The notes under the pieces: model-generated
What the model was told of the DNA's origin: nothing
The model's database searches: none
The model's input: the letters and a program-made list of their open reading frames with translations, nothing else
Assembly (NCBI GenBank): GCA_016927315.1
Contig: JAFGMV010000123.1
Coordinates: 1-48,311 of the forward strand
Reading direction: 5' to 3'
Length of the DNA stretch: 48,311 nucleotides
Source: Anaerolineales bacterium
GTDB lineage: Bacteria > Chloroflexota > Anaerolineae > Anaerolineales > Villigracilaceae
Program-made: the position numbers and the translations under genes
Part shown: in pieces, positions 33,462 to 43,700 of the stretch
Layout of the letters: every line of letters begins with the position of its first letter
Numbering within the stretch: position 1 is the first letter of the stretch

Positions 33462-34484
33462 ATGACAATCATCGGGGATGGAAAAAGATTTACAGAGACT
33501 AAATTTTCTTTGGAAAGCGAGTTCGAAGAAGATATTGTTTCGGTATCCAATACGCTTTTTGGAGATAACATTGTTTTTATTAATCCAAAGAAGAAACTTG
33601 AATCAAAGTCATTGGGAGGAACAATTCCAGACGGTTTTTTCTTTGATTTTAATGATCCTACTGACCCGCAATTTTACATCGTCGAAGTAGAACTTGTTAC
33701 CCATAATTTTTTTGGTCACGTATTTCCTCAAGTTACTAAATTTTTTGCTTTTTATAAAAACATAAAGCTTCAAAAATCTCTAGTTGATAAATTGTTCACG
33801 ATTATTGATCAGGATAAAGACTTAAGAGTTGCGTTTAAGCGGTTTTTAGGAAAAAGAGAGATTTATAAATTCTTGAGTGATGTAATTGAAACCAGTCAAA
33901 ATATTCTTCTTATTGCAGACGGTACATTTAAAGAATTACAAGAGATAACCGATACCTACACTGATACCTGGGGAAAACTTGTTAAATACCTTGAAATCAG
34001 GAAATATGTTTCTGAAAAAAATGTTATATACACAATAACACCAGATTTTGATACCATTCAATATATTGAACCGTCCATAGATGTGGATGAAGTGCCTGAA
34101 GAAGGATTTTCCTATTCCGAAGATTTTCACTTAGAGGATATTGCAGAATCAACCAGGAAAATATATCAACGCATCAAAGAAATTGCTCTAGAAAAAAATG
34201 GCCAGTTAGTTTTCAATCCTCAGAAATACTATATTTCAATCCGAAAAGATAAAAACATAGCCTTTCTGCAAATCCGAAAGAAAAAAGTTCGCTTTATTGC
34301 AATGTTACCAGAGGAACAAATCCGTACGATAGTAAAACATTACTCAGTAGCAACATTATCTCAAGGTGTTCAAAATTTTTATAATGGTCCTTGCGCTGCG
34401 ATAGATTTTATTGATCTTTCACATGAAGCCGAATTAATAAATTTAATTAATACATTAATCGAAACACATATTTCCGACGAATAA
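33462..34484 (+). CDS. DUF5655-type protein with nuclease-like N-terminal domain
   Basis: A 340-residue protein and first gene of the defence operon. The C-terminal ~100 residues (YYISIRKDKNIAFLQIRKKK in two parts, then FYNGPCAAIDFIDLSHEAEL) resemble DUF5655, a small domain found in phage-defence proteins. The N-terminal part has a helix with E20, then IPDG (D57) and FYIVEVELV (E75, E77), which follows the spacing of a PD-(D/E)XK nuclease core but with Glu where Lys is usual. A DNA-end recognition or cleavage role is inferred only. Good AGGAG site. The helicase gene follows 30 bases later. Low GC compared with the core genes. Confidence 0.72.
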   Translation: MTIIGDGKRFTETKFSLESEFEEDIVSVSNTLFGDNIVFINPKKKLESKSLGGTIPDGFFFDFNDPTDPQFYIVEVELVTHNFFGHVFPQVTKFFAFYKNIKLQKSLVDKLFTIIDQDKDLRVAFKRFLGKREIYKFLSDVIETSQNILLIADGTFKELQEITDTYTDTWGKLVKYLEIRKYVSEKNVIYTITPDFDTIQYIEPSIDVDEVPEEGFSYSEDFHLEDIAESTRKIYQRIKEIALEKNGQLVFNPQKYYISIRKDKNIAFLQIRKKKVRFIAMLPEEQIRTIVKHYSVATLSQGVQNFYNGPCAAIDFIDLSHEAELINLINTLIETHISDE

Positions 34485-34514
34485 TTACTTTTACCAAGCA
34501 TTATAGAGGCCAAA

Positions 34515-37500
34515 TTGTCAAACCTGAAGATTGGGCAAATCATTTCAGCCCCATTTCTTGCCTCCAATGGCGAGATCAAGAAAATTGAAGCCCGTTCGGG
34601 GTATTACTTGATTGAAGTCGTACTTCAGGATGGTAAGAATACTTTTGTTTCTCAAAGATTGAGTGAGCAGCAATATACCCAGATTGAAATCGTTGAAGAA
34701 AGCCAACCTATGTTGGTTGAAGATGCCGAAAAGCTTTTCTTCCTGATTGAAGCCCATCGCATTCGGCTGGCATATCAATTCGATCCCCAATTGGCTGTCA
34801 GCGTTTCACAAGTTGATCCATTGCCTCACCAAATTGAGGCTGTATACCATTATGTTTTGAACTCACCCAGAATTCGTTTCCTGATTGCTGATGATCCAGG
34901 TGCAGGTAAAACTGTAATGGCCGGGCTAATTCTCAAAGAGCTTCAGTATCGGAGACTGGTAAAACGAATATTAATCATTGCCCCCGGCCACCTTAAGTAT
35001 CAATGGCAACGAGAAATGAAGGAGAAGTTCCAAACAACATTTGCTATTGTTGACCGGGGAAGAATGGAATCTGCCTGGGGAGAAAATGTTTGGGATGAAA
35101 AAGATCATCTGATCACATCCATCGACTTTATAAAGCAAGATGATGTTCGTTTTACTTTACGAAACTCTCGATGGGACTTGATCATCGTTGATGAAGCCCA
35201 TAAGATGAGCGCTTATGCGTATCCAAGCAAAGAGCGGGTGAAGATCGACAAAACAAAGCGATATCAGGTTGGGGAAATTATTTCGAAACAAGCTGACCAT
35301 CTTCTTTTTCTTACGGCTACCCCTCATCGGGGAGATGAAGAAAACTTCCGGCTTTTCCTGGATTTATTACGCCCTGGTTTCTTTGCACAGACTGAATTGC
35401 TACGTGAATCGGTTGAAGCAAAAGAAAACCCTGTTTTTATCCGCAGGCTAAAAGAAGATATGCGCAAGTTTGATAATTCGCCAATCTTCCCGCCACGCCA
35501 TGTAAAAACCGTTTCTTTTCGCCTTACTCCCCAAGAGAAAGAACTTTACAATAACGTCACAGATTACGTTCGAGATTATTTTGATAAAGCTAAAGAGAAT
35601 AGAAGCATTTCGTTTGCTTTGATGATCCTTCAGCGCAGGCTGACATCCAGTACAAACGCCATCTACGAATCCCTGAAGCGAAGAAAGGAAAAGCTTGAAG
35701 ACTTGCTAGAGCTCCCAGGGAAAATATCGGAAGATGAAGATTACCTGAAGGCACGCAATCTTTCTGCTGAAGAACTGGATGATCTAGAAGAGAATGAACG
35801 CCAGATCATCGAAGAAAAGTTATTGCACTTAACCATAGCCGATAACATTGACGATGTAAAAGCCGAAATTACAGAACTGGAAATCCTTGTTACTCAGGCA
35901 AATCAGGTTCGTGAACAAGGGATTGAAAGCAAGTTAGTTGGGCTGCGAGATAATGTTCTAAATAATCTGGGAGATAGAAAACTCCTGATCTTTACAGAAT
36001 TCAAAGATACTTTGGATTACTTAACCGAGAAGCTTCAAGATTGGGATTATTCGGTTATCAACATTCACGGATCCATGAACATGGACGCTCGCATTCAAGC
36101 CGAACATGATTTTCGAGATAATGCACAAATTATGGTTGCTACTGAAGCGGCAGGTGAAGGGATCAACCTGCAATTCTGCTCCTGGATGGTCAACTATGAT
36201 ATCCCCTGGAACCCCAATCGGCTTGAGCAGCGCATGGGACGTATTCATCGCTATGGTCAGGATTTTGAAGTCTTTATTTATAATCTGGTTACCGCGGATA
36301 CCCGGGAGGGACAAATCCTTGACAGGTTATTTGATAAGATGGACAAGATGCGGGAAGCTCTTGGTTCAGATAGAGTCTTTGATATTATCAGTGATATTAT
36401 TCCTGGCTCCCGACTAGATGAACTTATGAAAGAAGCCATCTTTAGCCAGCGGCGTATGGAAGAGATCGAAGATTTCATCGAGGTGATTGATGAAACAACC
36501 GTACAGCAAACCCTGGATCGAATCTTCTTAACCAGCTTGGCTACCCGCCACATTGATTACACCAGTATTCGAAAAGAAACCTTATTGGCAGAAGAAAATC
36601 GTTTGGTGCCAGAATACGTTCAGGATTACTTTCTACGGACCTTCAATTCCCTGGGTGGTAAGATAGTACAAAGGGAAAATGTTTTTAATATCAACTCCGT
36701 TCCCTTTATTCTACGACACTGGAATGACAATTATGCATTCAAAACTCTCTATGGAACAATATTTAGAGAATACAAGCGTGTCACTTTCAACAAAAGTTTT
36801 GCCCGCAGCCACTCAGATACAGAGTTCATTGCCCCGGGACACCCACTGCTTGAGGCAATAAACGAAGAAATTCTTTCAACTCACAATGGTGGTCAAAACT
36901 CTTATGCTATATTTGGGGACCCCGAATATCATCGCAAAGGCGTATTTTGGTTTGTTGAAGGGGATGTAATGGATGGAACAGGAAATCCCGCTGGCAAAAG
37001 GGTTTTCTGTTTATTTCAATCAACCGATGGAAATATCCAGCAAGTGAACTCCGCTATTCTGTGGGATCACGAACCTTTGAAAAGTGCTGTTCTCCCCGAA
37101 GAAGTAGCGAGTTTATTGACCAACCGTGGAGCAATTGAAGATTACATTGTCACCGATGTGTTAATGCCTTATCGAGATGAAATCCATCAGAGACGAGAAA
37201 AGGAATGCCATATCAAAGAAAAGTATGGGGTACGATCCCTGGATTATCTGATCCAGGAATCAAATCAAAAAATATTGGATTATCAAGGTCGTCAGGCTGC
37301 CGGTGAAGCCGTTGAGTTGCCCTTGCTGAATGAAAACCGCACATTGGAACAGCTGCAAGCTCGACGCAGTGATCTGCAAGATGAAATCAAACTGGAGCGT
37401 AATCTGACAATAACCGAGCCAAGAATTCTTGGTGTTGCGGCAGTCATCCCCTTAGAAGAACATAAACCGAAAGATCAAAAACGGATCAATGAGGAGAAAG

Positions 37501-37925
37501 GGGAATATCGCGCTGGCGGTGGAATGCACCGTGATGACGGCATAGAAGCAGTTGGAATGAAAGTTGCCATGGAATATGAAAAAGAACAAGGCTGGAAAGC
37601 CGAAGATGTCAGTGGCGAAAATCACGGCTTCGATATGCGCTCTACCTTATATAGCAAGGATGGTTCCCTCGCAGAAGTTCGTTATATTGAAGTCAAGGCC
37701 CGAGCAAGAACAGGGGCTGTTCGTTTATCCTCCAACGAATGGAAAAAAGCCCGCCATTTTGAAGATACATTCTGGCTTTATATCGTTACGGATGCAGGTA
37801 CAGATTCCCCAAAATTGAACAGAATTCAAAACCCGGCAGCCAAGTTTGAAGAAGAAAAAGACATTTTCGTTACAGGTTTCATTTTGCCTGAAGAGAAATG
37901 GCTGGACAAACTGACTCAAGAGTAA
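34515..37925 (+). CDS. SNF2/DEAH helicase with C-terminal DUF3883-like nuclease domain
   Basis: An 1136-residue superfamily 2 protein. The P-loop DDPGAGKT is at residues 126-133 and DEAH at 226-229, followed by TATPHRGDE, then the second RecA domain with VATEAAGEGINLQ and QRMGRIHRYGQ. A long coiled, charged middle follows. The last ~120 residues form a DUF3883/NERD-like fold with D1040 (HGFDMRS) and E1059-V-K1061 (YIEVKARA), a complete PD-(D/E)XK pattern. It starts at TTG with AGAGG just before. It would translocate on DNA and perhaps cut it. Second gene of the four-gene operon; 35 bases to the methylase. Confidence 0.9.
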   Translation: MSNLKIGQIISAPFLASNGEIKKIEARSGYYLIEVVLQDGKNTFVSQRLSEQQYTQIEIVEESQPMLVEDAEKLFFLIEAHRIRLAYQFDPQLAVSVSQVDPLPHQIEAVYHYVLNSPRIRFLIADDPGAGKTVMAGLILKELQYRRLVKRILIIAPGHLKYQWQREMKEKFQTTFAIVDRGRMESAWGENVWDEKDHLITSIDFIKQDDVRFTLRNSRWDLIIVDEAHKMSAYAYPSKERVKIDKTKRYQVGEIISKQADHLLFLTATPHRGDEENFRLFLDLLRPGFFAQTELLRESVEAKENPVFIRRLKEDMRKFDNSPIFPPRHVKTVSFRLTPQEKELYNNVTDYVRDYFDKAKENRSISFALMILQRRLTSSTNAIYESLKRRKEKLEDLLELPGKISEDEDYLKARNLSAEELDDLEENERQIIEEKLLHLTIADNIDDVKAEITELEILVTQANQVREQGIESKLVGLRDNVLNNLGDRKLLIFTEFKDTLDYLTEKLQDWDYSVINIHGSMNMDARIQAEHDFRDNAQIMVATEAAGEGINLQFCSWMVNYDIPWNPNRLEQRMGRIHRYGQDFEVFIYNLVTADTREGQILDRLFDKMDKMREALGSDRVFDIISDIIPGSRLDELMKEAIFSQRRMEEIEDFIEVIDETTVQQTLDRIFLTSLATRHIDYTSIRKETLLAEENRLVPEYVQDYFLRTFNSLGGKIVQRENVFNINSVPFILRHWNDNYAFKTLYGTIFREYKRVTFNKSFARSHSDTEFIAPGHPLLEAINEEILSTHNGGQNSYAIFGDPEYHRKGVFWFVEGDVMDGTGNPAGKRVFCLFQSTDGNIQQVNSAILWDHEPLKSAVLPEEVASLLTNRGAIEDYIVTDVLMPYRDEIHQRREKECHIKEKYGVRSLDYLIQESNQKILDYQGRQAAGEAVELPLLNENRTLEQLQARRSDLQDEIKLERNLTITEPRILGVAAVIPLEEHKPKDQKRINEEKGEYRAGGGMHRDDGIEAVGMKVAMEYEKEQGWKAEDVSGENHGFDMRSTLYSKDGSLAEVRYIEVKARARTGAVRLSSNEWKKARHFEDTFWLYIVTDAGTDSPKLNRIQNPAAKFEEEKDIFVTGFILPEEKWLDKLTQE

Positions 37926-37960
37926 AATAACCAGATAACATTTTTAGGAATTAAGTATTT

Positions 37961-40765
37961 ATGAAAAAACGTCTGATTGAATATGATTTACCCCTCGCCG
38001 ATATTTCTGAAGAATCTTCTGGTGAAAAGTATAAACGCAAAGGAAATCCATCGACTCTTCATGTTTGGTGGTCTCGTAAGCCTTTGGCTGCATCACGAAC
38101 AACAAATTTTGCAGCTTTGATCGATGATCCTGGTTCCAATTATGAAAAAAATAGAATACTTTTATCTAAACTTTTGAAAAGCCTAATTCCATGGGAAGTT
38201 GGATCAGAAATGGGTTCTGCGGCAATAAAAGATGCGAGAGAATATATTTTTTCTCAATTTGGTGGAAAACCTAAAATATTAGATCCTTTTGCTGGTGGAG
38301 GAAGTATTGTACTAGAAGCTGCTCGCTTAGGATGTGATGTATATGCTAATGACTATAACCCTGTAGCGGCACTTATGCTTAGAGCATTAACTTATTGGCC
38401 TCAAAGATATGGGGTGACAGTTGATAAAGGAACTGCAAGGAGTAACGACAAATTAGTATTATTTGAAGAAAACAAAAAAGAAAATTTGCTTAGCAAATTC
38501 GTAGAACAATGGTCTCAAATTATTTTTGAGCGTGTTTATAAGGATTTTTACATTTACTACCCAAACGATGATGATGGTTGGATTCCCATTGGATATCATT
38601 GGGCAAGAACAATTAAGTGCCAAAATCCAAATTGCCAAGCTGAAATTCCGTTATTAAATCGATTTTGGTTAGCAAAATCTGATACACGGAAGATTTTTCT
38701 TTACCCCGTGATACAAAAAGACTCACATAAGATTGAATTCAAAATAATAAATGCTCAAGAAAGTACTATTCCAGATAATTTCGACCCTTCAGAAGGTACA
38801 ATTAATAACGGCAAAGCTATTTGTTTGGTTTGTAACCAAGTTTCCAGTGCAAAATATATCCGTAATTTGGCAAATAAAGGTGATTGGTCAGAAAGACTTA
38901 TTGCAACAGTTTATCACCACCCTGATCATGTAGGGCGAAAGTATAAGATTGCAACAGATAGAGATAAAGAAAATTTCAATGCGGCAGCGAAAAATCTCGA
39001 AGCAGTTTTAGAAAACTGGCCTTTTATGGATAATCCTTTACCAAAAGAGAAAATTCCTGAGGCAAGAAGAACTGGCAATTCTGGATTTAGGGTTTTGAAC
39101 TATGGGATAGATACTTGGGACCAATTATTTAACGATAGGCAAAAAGCTTTTTTAGTAAGCTTGATGCAAGAAATTAGAAGCAGCTATGAGCTTATTAGAG
39201 ATGATGTAGCAAGCACTCTTGAAGAACTAAAAAGTGACCTAAAACAGGAAATCGATACTACTGAGTTAACTAATGCCATTATTGCATATATCGGATTAAT
39301 ATTCTCACGCTTCCTAAATAGAATGACAAAGCAAACTTATTGGTATATACAGGGCGAAAAAGTACAACCGACGTTTTCGCTCCAAGCTTTACCAATGGTA
39401 TGGAATTATGTGGAAATCAATCCTAACAACAACAGTTCAGGCTCTTGGGAATCAAACATTATTGATGTAATAAATGTTATTGATGCAGTTAGTTTTTCAA
39501 ATCCTGCCTCAGCAATATTAAATCACTCTGCCACTGACCTGCCATTAGAAAGTGATTTTTTCGACGCAATTTTAACAGACCCACCATATTATGATAGCGT
39601 ATATTATTCTGATTTATCAGATTTTTTCTATGTTTGGCAAAAAAGGATTTTAGCTGATTGGTTCCCAGATTTGTACTCAACTCCCACAGTTCCAAGATCC
39701 CAAGAAGCGATTATGGAACCCACCAATCATGATTCCATAGATCAGGCCAAAAAGTTCTTTGAACAAAAATTACAGGACTCTTTTCATGAAATTTATCGAG
39801 TTCTAAAATCTGATGGGGTTGCTGTTATTGTGTATGCACATAAAACTACTGAAGGCTGGGAAACCATGTTGCGTGGTCTAGTGGATGCGAATTTAGTTGT
39901 AACCGCTTCCTGGCCAATTCACACAGAAATGCGTACAAGAGTTGTTGCATCGCATTCGGCTGCTCTGGCATCTTCAATTTATATGGTGTGCAGAAAAATC
40001 AAGAAAGAAAAAATTTCTTTTTGGAATGAAATTCAACCAATTATTAAGGCTCGTGTGGAAGAAAAACTGGAACAGTTTTGGGATGAAGGTGTTGCTGGGG
40101 GAGATTTCTTCATTTCAGCCATTGGGCCTGGCATGGAAGAATATTCAAAGTACATACAAGTAGAAACTTTCTCTGGGGAAAAAGTAGACGTAGATCATCT
40201 TCTCACATATATTCGCCAGGTATCAACAAACTTCCTTGTCAAACGATTGTTGAAAGATGTAAGCGATGAGGCAATTGACAAAGAAGCTCAATTTTACCTT
40301 ACCTATCGTTGGACATATTTCAGCAATAAGGTTCCTTATGATGATGCTCGTAAAATTGCCAGTGCAGAAGGAATCAACTTGGAAAAGTTATGGGGCAAAG
40401 GTGGCTTTGTCAAGAAATCTGGTTCGGATATCGAAGTGCTTGGACCGAAAAAACGTGGTGAGATCAAAGAAATCAAAAATATGGTCGATGCCATGCACGG
40501 GGCTTGCCAATTGTGGGAGAGTGGAAAGAAAGCAGAGATCAACAATTTACTGGCTACTACAGGCTATGGACAAAGTGGTGCCTTCTGGCAATTGTGTCAG
40601 GCCATAGCAGAGAGCCTGGTCAATGGCAGCAAGGAAAAACAATTGCTCGAAGGGTTATTGGTCAGTAAAGACATCTATGTCCGCGAAAGTGCTGAAGTGG
40701 TAGCTGAACTGCAAAAACCAAAGCCAACCCAAGCCAATTTTATGGATCAGATCGATGGTGAATAG
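37961..40765 (+). CDS. DUF1156 adenine-specific DNA methyltransferase (COG1743-like)
   Basis: A 934-residue enzyme. The DUF1156 signature opens the protein (RLIEYDLPLADIS, then HVWWSRKPLAASR). The S-adenosylmethionine motif DPFAGGGS is at 108-115 and the catalytic DPPY at 540-543. Between them lie a zinc-ribbon-like pair, C220-x4-C225 and C288-x2-C291, and a large insert that may recognise the target sequence. The expected product is N6-methyladenine (N4-methylcytosine cannot be excluded). It would protect host DNA in a restriction-like system. The stop codon overlaps the next start by one base (TAGTG). Confidence 0.93.
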   Translation: MKKRLIEYDLPLADISEESSGEKYKRKGNPSTLHVWWSRKPLAASRTTNFAALIDDPGSNYEKNRILLSKLLKSLIPWEVGSEMGSAAIKDAREYIFSQFGGKPKILDPFAGGGSIVLEAARLGCDVYANDYNPVAALMLRALTYWPQRYGVTVDKGTARSNDKLVLFEENKKENLLSKFVEQWSQIIFERVYKDFYIYYPNDDDGWIPIGYHWARTIKCQNPNCQAEIPLLNRFWLAKSDTRKIFLYPVIQKDSHKIEFKIINAQESTIPDNFDPSEGTINNGKAICLVCNQVSSAKYIRNLANKGDWSERLIATVYHHPDHVGRKYKIATDRDKENFNAAAKNLEAVLENWPFMDNPLPKEKIPEARRTGNSGFRVLNYGIDTWDQLFNDRQKAFLVSLMQEIRSSYELIRDDVASTLEELKSDLKQEIDTTELTNAIIAYIGLIFSRFLNRMTKQTYWYIQGEKVQPTFSLQALPMVWNYVEINPNNNSSGSWESNIIDVINVIDAVSFSNPASAILNHSATDLPLESDFFDAILTDPPYYDSVYYSDLSDFFYVWQKRILADWFPDLYSTPTVPRSQEAIMEPTNHDSIDQAKKFFEQKLQDSFHEIYRVLKSDGVAVIVYAHKTTEGWETMLRGLVDANLVVTASWPIHTEMRTRVVASHSAALASSIYMVCRKIKKEKISFWNEIQPIIKARVEEKLEQFWDEGVAGGDFFISAIGPGMEEYSKYIQVETFSGEKVDVDHLLTYIRQVSTNFLVKRLLKDVSDEAIDKEAQFYLTYRWTYFSNKVPYDDARKIASAEGINLEKLWGKGGFVKKSGSDIEVLGPKKRGEIKEIKNMVDAMHGACQLWESGKKAEINNLLATTGYGQSGAFWQLCQAIAESLVNGSKEKQLLEGLLVSKDIYVRESAEVVAELQKPKPTQANFMDQIDGE

Positions 40766-43700
40766 TGAGTAATTCCAGGCCCGATGAAGCAATTCTGAGA
40801 GAATTTCCTCTCCCATTGGCGAAAATCTGCGAGGCTGTTGGTCTTGAAACGGATGCCCAGCTCAAAACGCGCAAGTTGGTGGATCTCTTTGAAGAAACCG
40901 TACGCTATCTCAGCCTGGTTGGGTTGGCTTTATACGATCATTTTGGATACTCAGATCTAAGGGTTCGGGAGGCTCGCAAGGCACTTGACCGTCCCAGCCT
41001 GGGTCACTGGTTTGCTCTCATGGATGCGTTGGATGTCTGCTTGAGAGAAAATGGCGGGGATTTATATACACCATCGCACTCAGAGATTTATCGTGATGGT
41101 CCAATCTTTGAAGCTTACACCATCATGATTGATATGATGGATTTACAGGGAGCCAAGAAACTAAAGCTCAAACCATTCCTGAGTTCGATTGTTGAGTTCA
41201 GGAATGCTAAATTTGGACACGGTGCGCTAACAGTATTGGAAGCAAAGCAGGTGGTCAGGCCTCTTCAGGCTGCCATCGAAACCTGGCTGCTGGGATTGCC
41301 GATAATTAAAGCGTATCAGCTCTTGTACATTCATGATGTCCGGGTTCAGGATTCTGATTTTGTCTATGATGGCACAAACTTGAATTCTGGTACGTCTATG
41401 TACGCTAGCGGCCTTCCCGGAATGGATAAACTGACTCCCAGGCAAGTGTACATTCACCGGGAAAACCAATTTATCTCGTTGTACCCTTATCTGTGGTTCG
41501 AGAATGATACCAAGCTGCTTTACCTGTATACCGGATTGTCTAAGAAAAGTAATCCAACCTTGAAATGCCCATATGACCTATCCGGGGCGCAATCGTCCAT
41601 TGAATTGGATGTAGACTCCGATAAAATTATTTCTGGCAAAAAGAAAGTAACGCGGCCATCACAACCTAAATCTGAATCTAAATCAACAGTAAAAGAAACT
41701 CCTGAAGTAAAGGAATACAGTCCAATGAAGACCTGGTATGAGATTATCCCCCCCCACGAAGATATTCGTAACGGTGATTTTGACGAATCCATCTTTGCCG
41801 CTGATCTTGGCGACGTAGTCAGTGGAGATGCCAAGCAAGACTATAAAGATCCCTACTTATTCTATAAGAAGACCTATCTGACGCAGGGTCTAAAGAGCCT
41901 ATTGCAAAGAGTTCATACCACGATAACAACCGATAAGGGTTCGTCCGTGGTGCAAATCCAGACTCCCTTTGGTGGTGGGAAAACCCACGCCCTGGTGGCG
42001 ATTTACCACTATATAAAAAATGGCAAAGAGGTCAAAGAGTTGCTTCCCACAGGGTTGGATTTAATTGATCCAAATGTTGCGGTCATTGCAGGAAATCACT
42101 GGAATCCGGTCGAAGGAAACACAACGGATGGCATCACGCGATTGACTTTCTGGGGAGAGATCGGTTATCAAATCGCAGGAGTGGAAGGTTATGAATTCTT
42201 CCGTCAAAACGATGAAGCACGTGTATCACCTGGAAAGAAGAAGATAAGGGAATTCCTGGAGGCGCACCAACCTTTTGTGCTTTTGTTTGATGAAATCCTG
42301 GAATACATCAATCGTGCACGAGATGTTCGTAAACAGGTAGAAGAATCACTTGGAACGCAAACCTTTTCTTTCTTCCAGGAATTGACGGAGGCCGTCTCTA
42401 CCCTGCCCAATGGCATGTTGGTTGTGACCCTTCCTTCCAGTATTATCGAAGATTTTGGGGATGTGGAAGAAGAAGCCCTGGCCAAACTGGGCAAAATCTT
42501 TGGCCGGGTTGAAAGCATTGAAACCCCGGTACAGGGCGAAGAAATTTATGCCGTTATCCGGCGCAGATTATTTGAAGTCGAAAATCTCAAAAAAACGGAG
42601 ATGCGAGAAGTAGTACACAGCTATTTCCAAACCTACAAACAATATCGTGACGACCTCCCTGTAAAGGCGCGTGATGTCAACTACCGGGATAGGATGGAGA
42701 TGGCCTACCCGTTCCATCCTGATCTGATCGATATCATGAATGAAAAATGGGGTACATATTCGACGTTTCAGCGTACACGTGGTGTTCTCAGGCTTTTGGC
42801 AAATATAGTTGAGGATCTTTACAAGCGCGAGAAACCCATTGACCTGATCCTGCCCGGTGACATCAATATGGGTTTTCCAGGCATCCGTGAGGAATTCCTG
42901 AAGCATATTGGCAAAGAGTATGAAAGCGTTCTTAGTTCTGATGTTTCGGGACACGATGCGAAATCACAGGCCTTAGATGTTGCCAATAAGAGCTGGCATC
43001 ACCTGGCTGAGAGCATATCAACTTCAATCTTCTATCATTCCTTTGCGGCTGATGATTCGGAAAAAGGGATAAATCTGAGTTTTATTCGTCTGGCTGTGCT
43101 GCGGTCAGATACCATCCCAGCCCTGGTGACGGATATTCTACAAAGGTTGTCAAATTCACTCTGGTACTTGAACAGCCGGGGTGATGCGTATTACTTCTCC
43201 AAGATTCCGAATTTGAACCGCATGATCCTGGATAAAAAAGAGTTGTTCAGCGAATCATTTGAAGAAGAAATGCAGGAAAGAATTAAAAAAGAATTGGGGA
43301 GTAAGTTCCGAACCTATCTCTGGCCAACCACTAGTGAAGAAGTGCCCGATAACCAGGAATTGAAGTTAGTTCTTCTTCCCCCTAATGATTCTGGTGAAGA
43401 AATATCAAGTTGGATCGAATATAAAGGTAAGAATTATCGACACAATAAAAATACTTTGTTCTTTGCGATAGCAGATACGGCTCAGTTTGCCAGTCTGCGA
43501 GAAGAAGTAAAAACTTATCTTGCTTTACGCGAAATTGAGGAAGAGATTAAGTCTGGTGAAAGTTCTAATCTTGAAACAAAATCCGGGGAGGTGCAAAAGC
43601 GTAAGCATAAAATCGAAAAAGATTTTTCTTACAACATTCGCCGGATGTATCACATGGTTCAAGTGGGTGATAGAAAGATCGATCTGGGAAATCCTACAAC

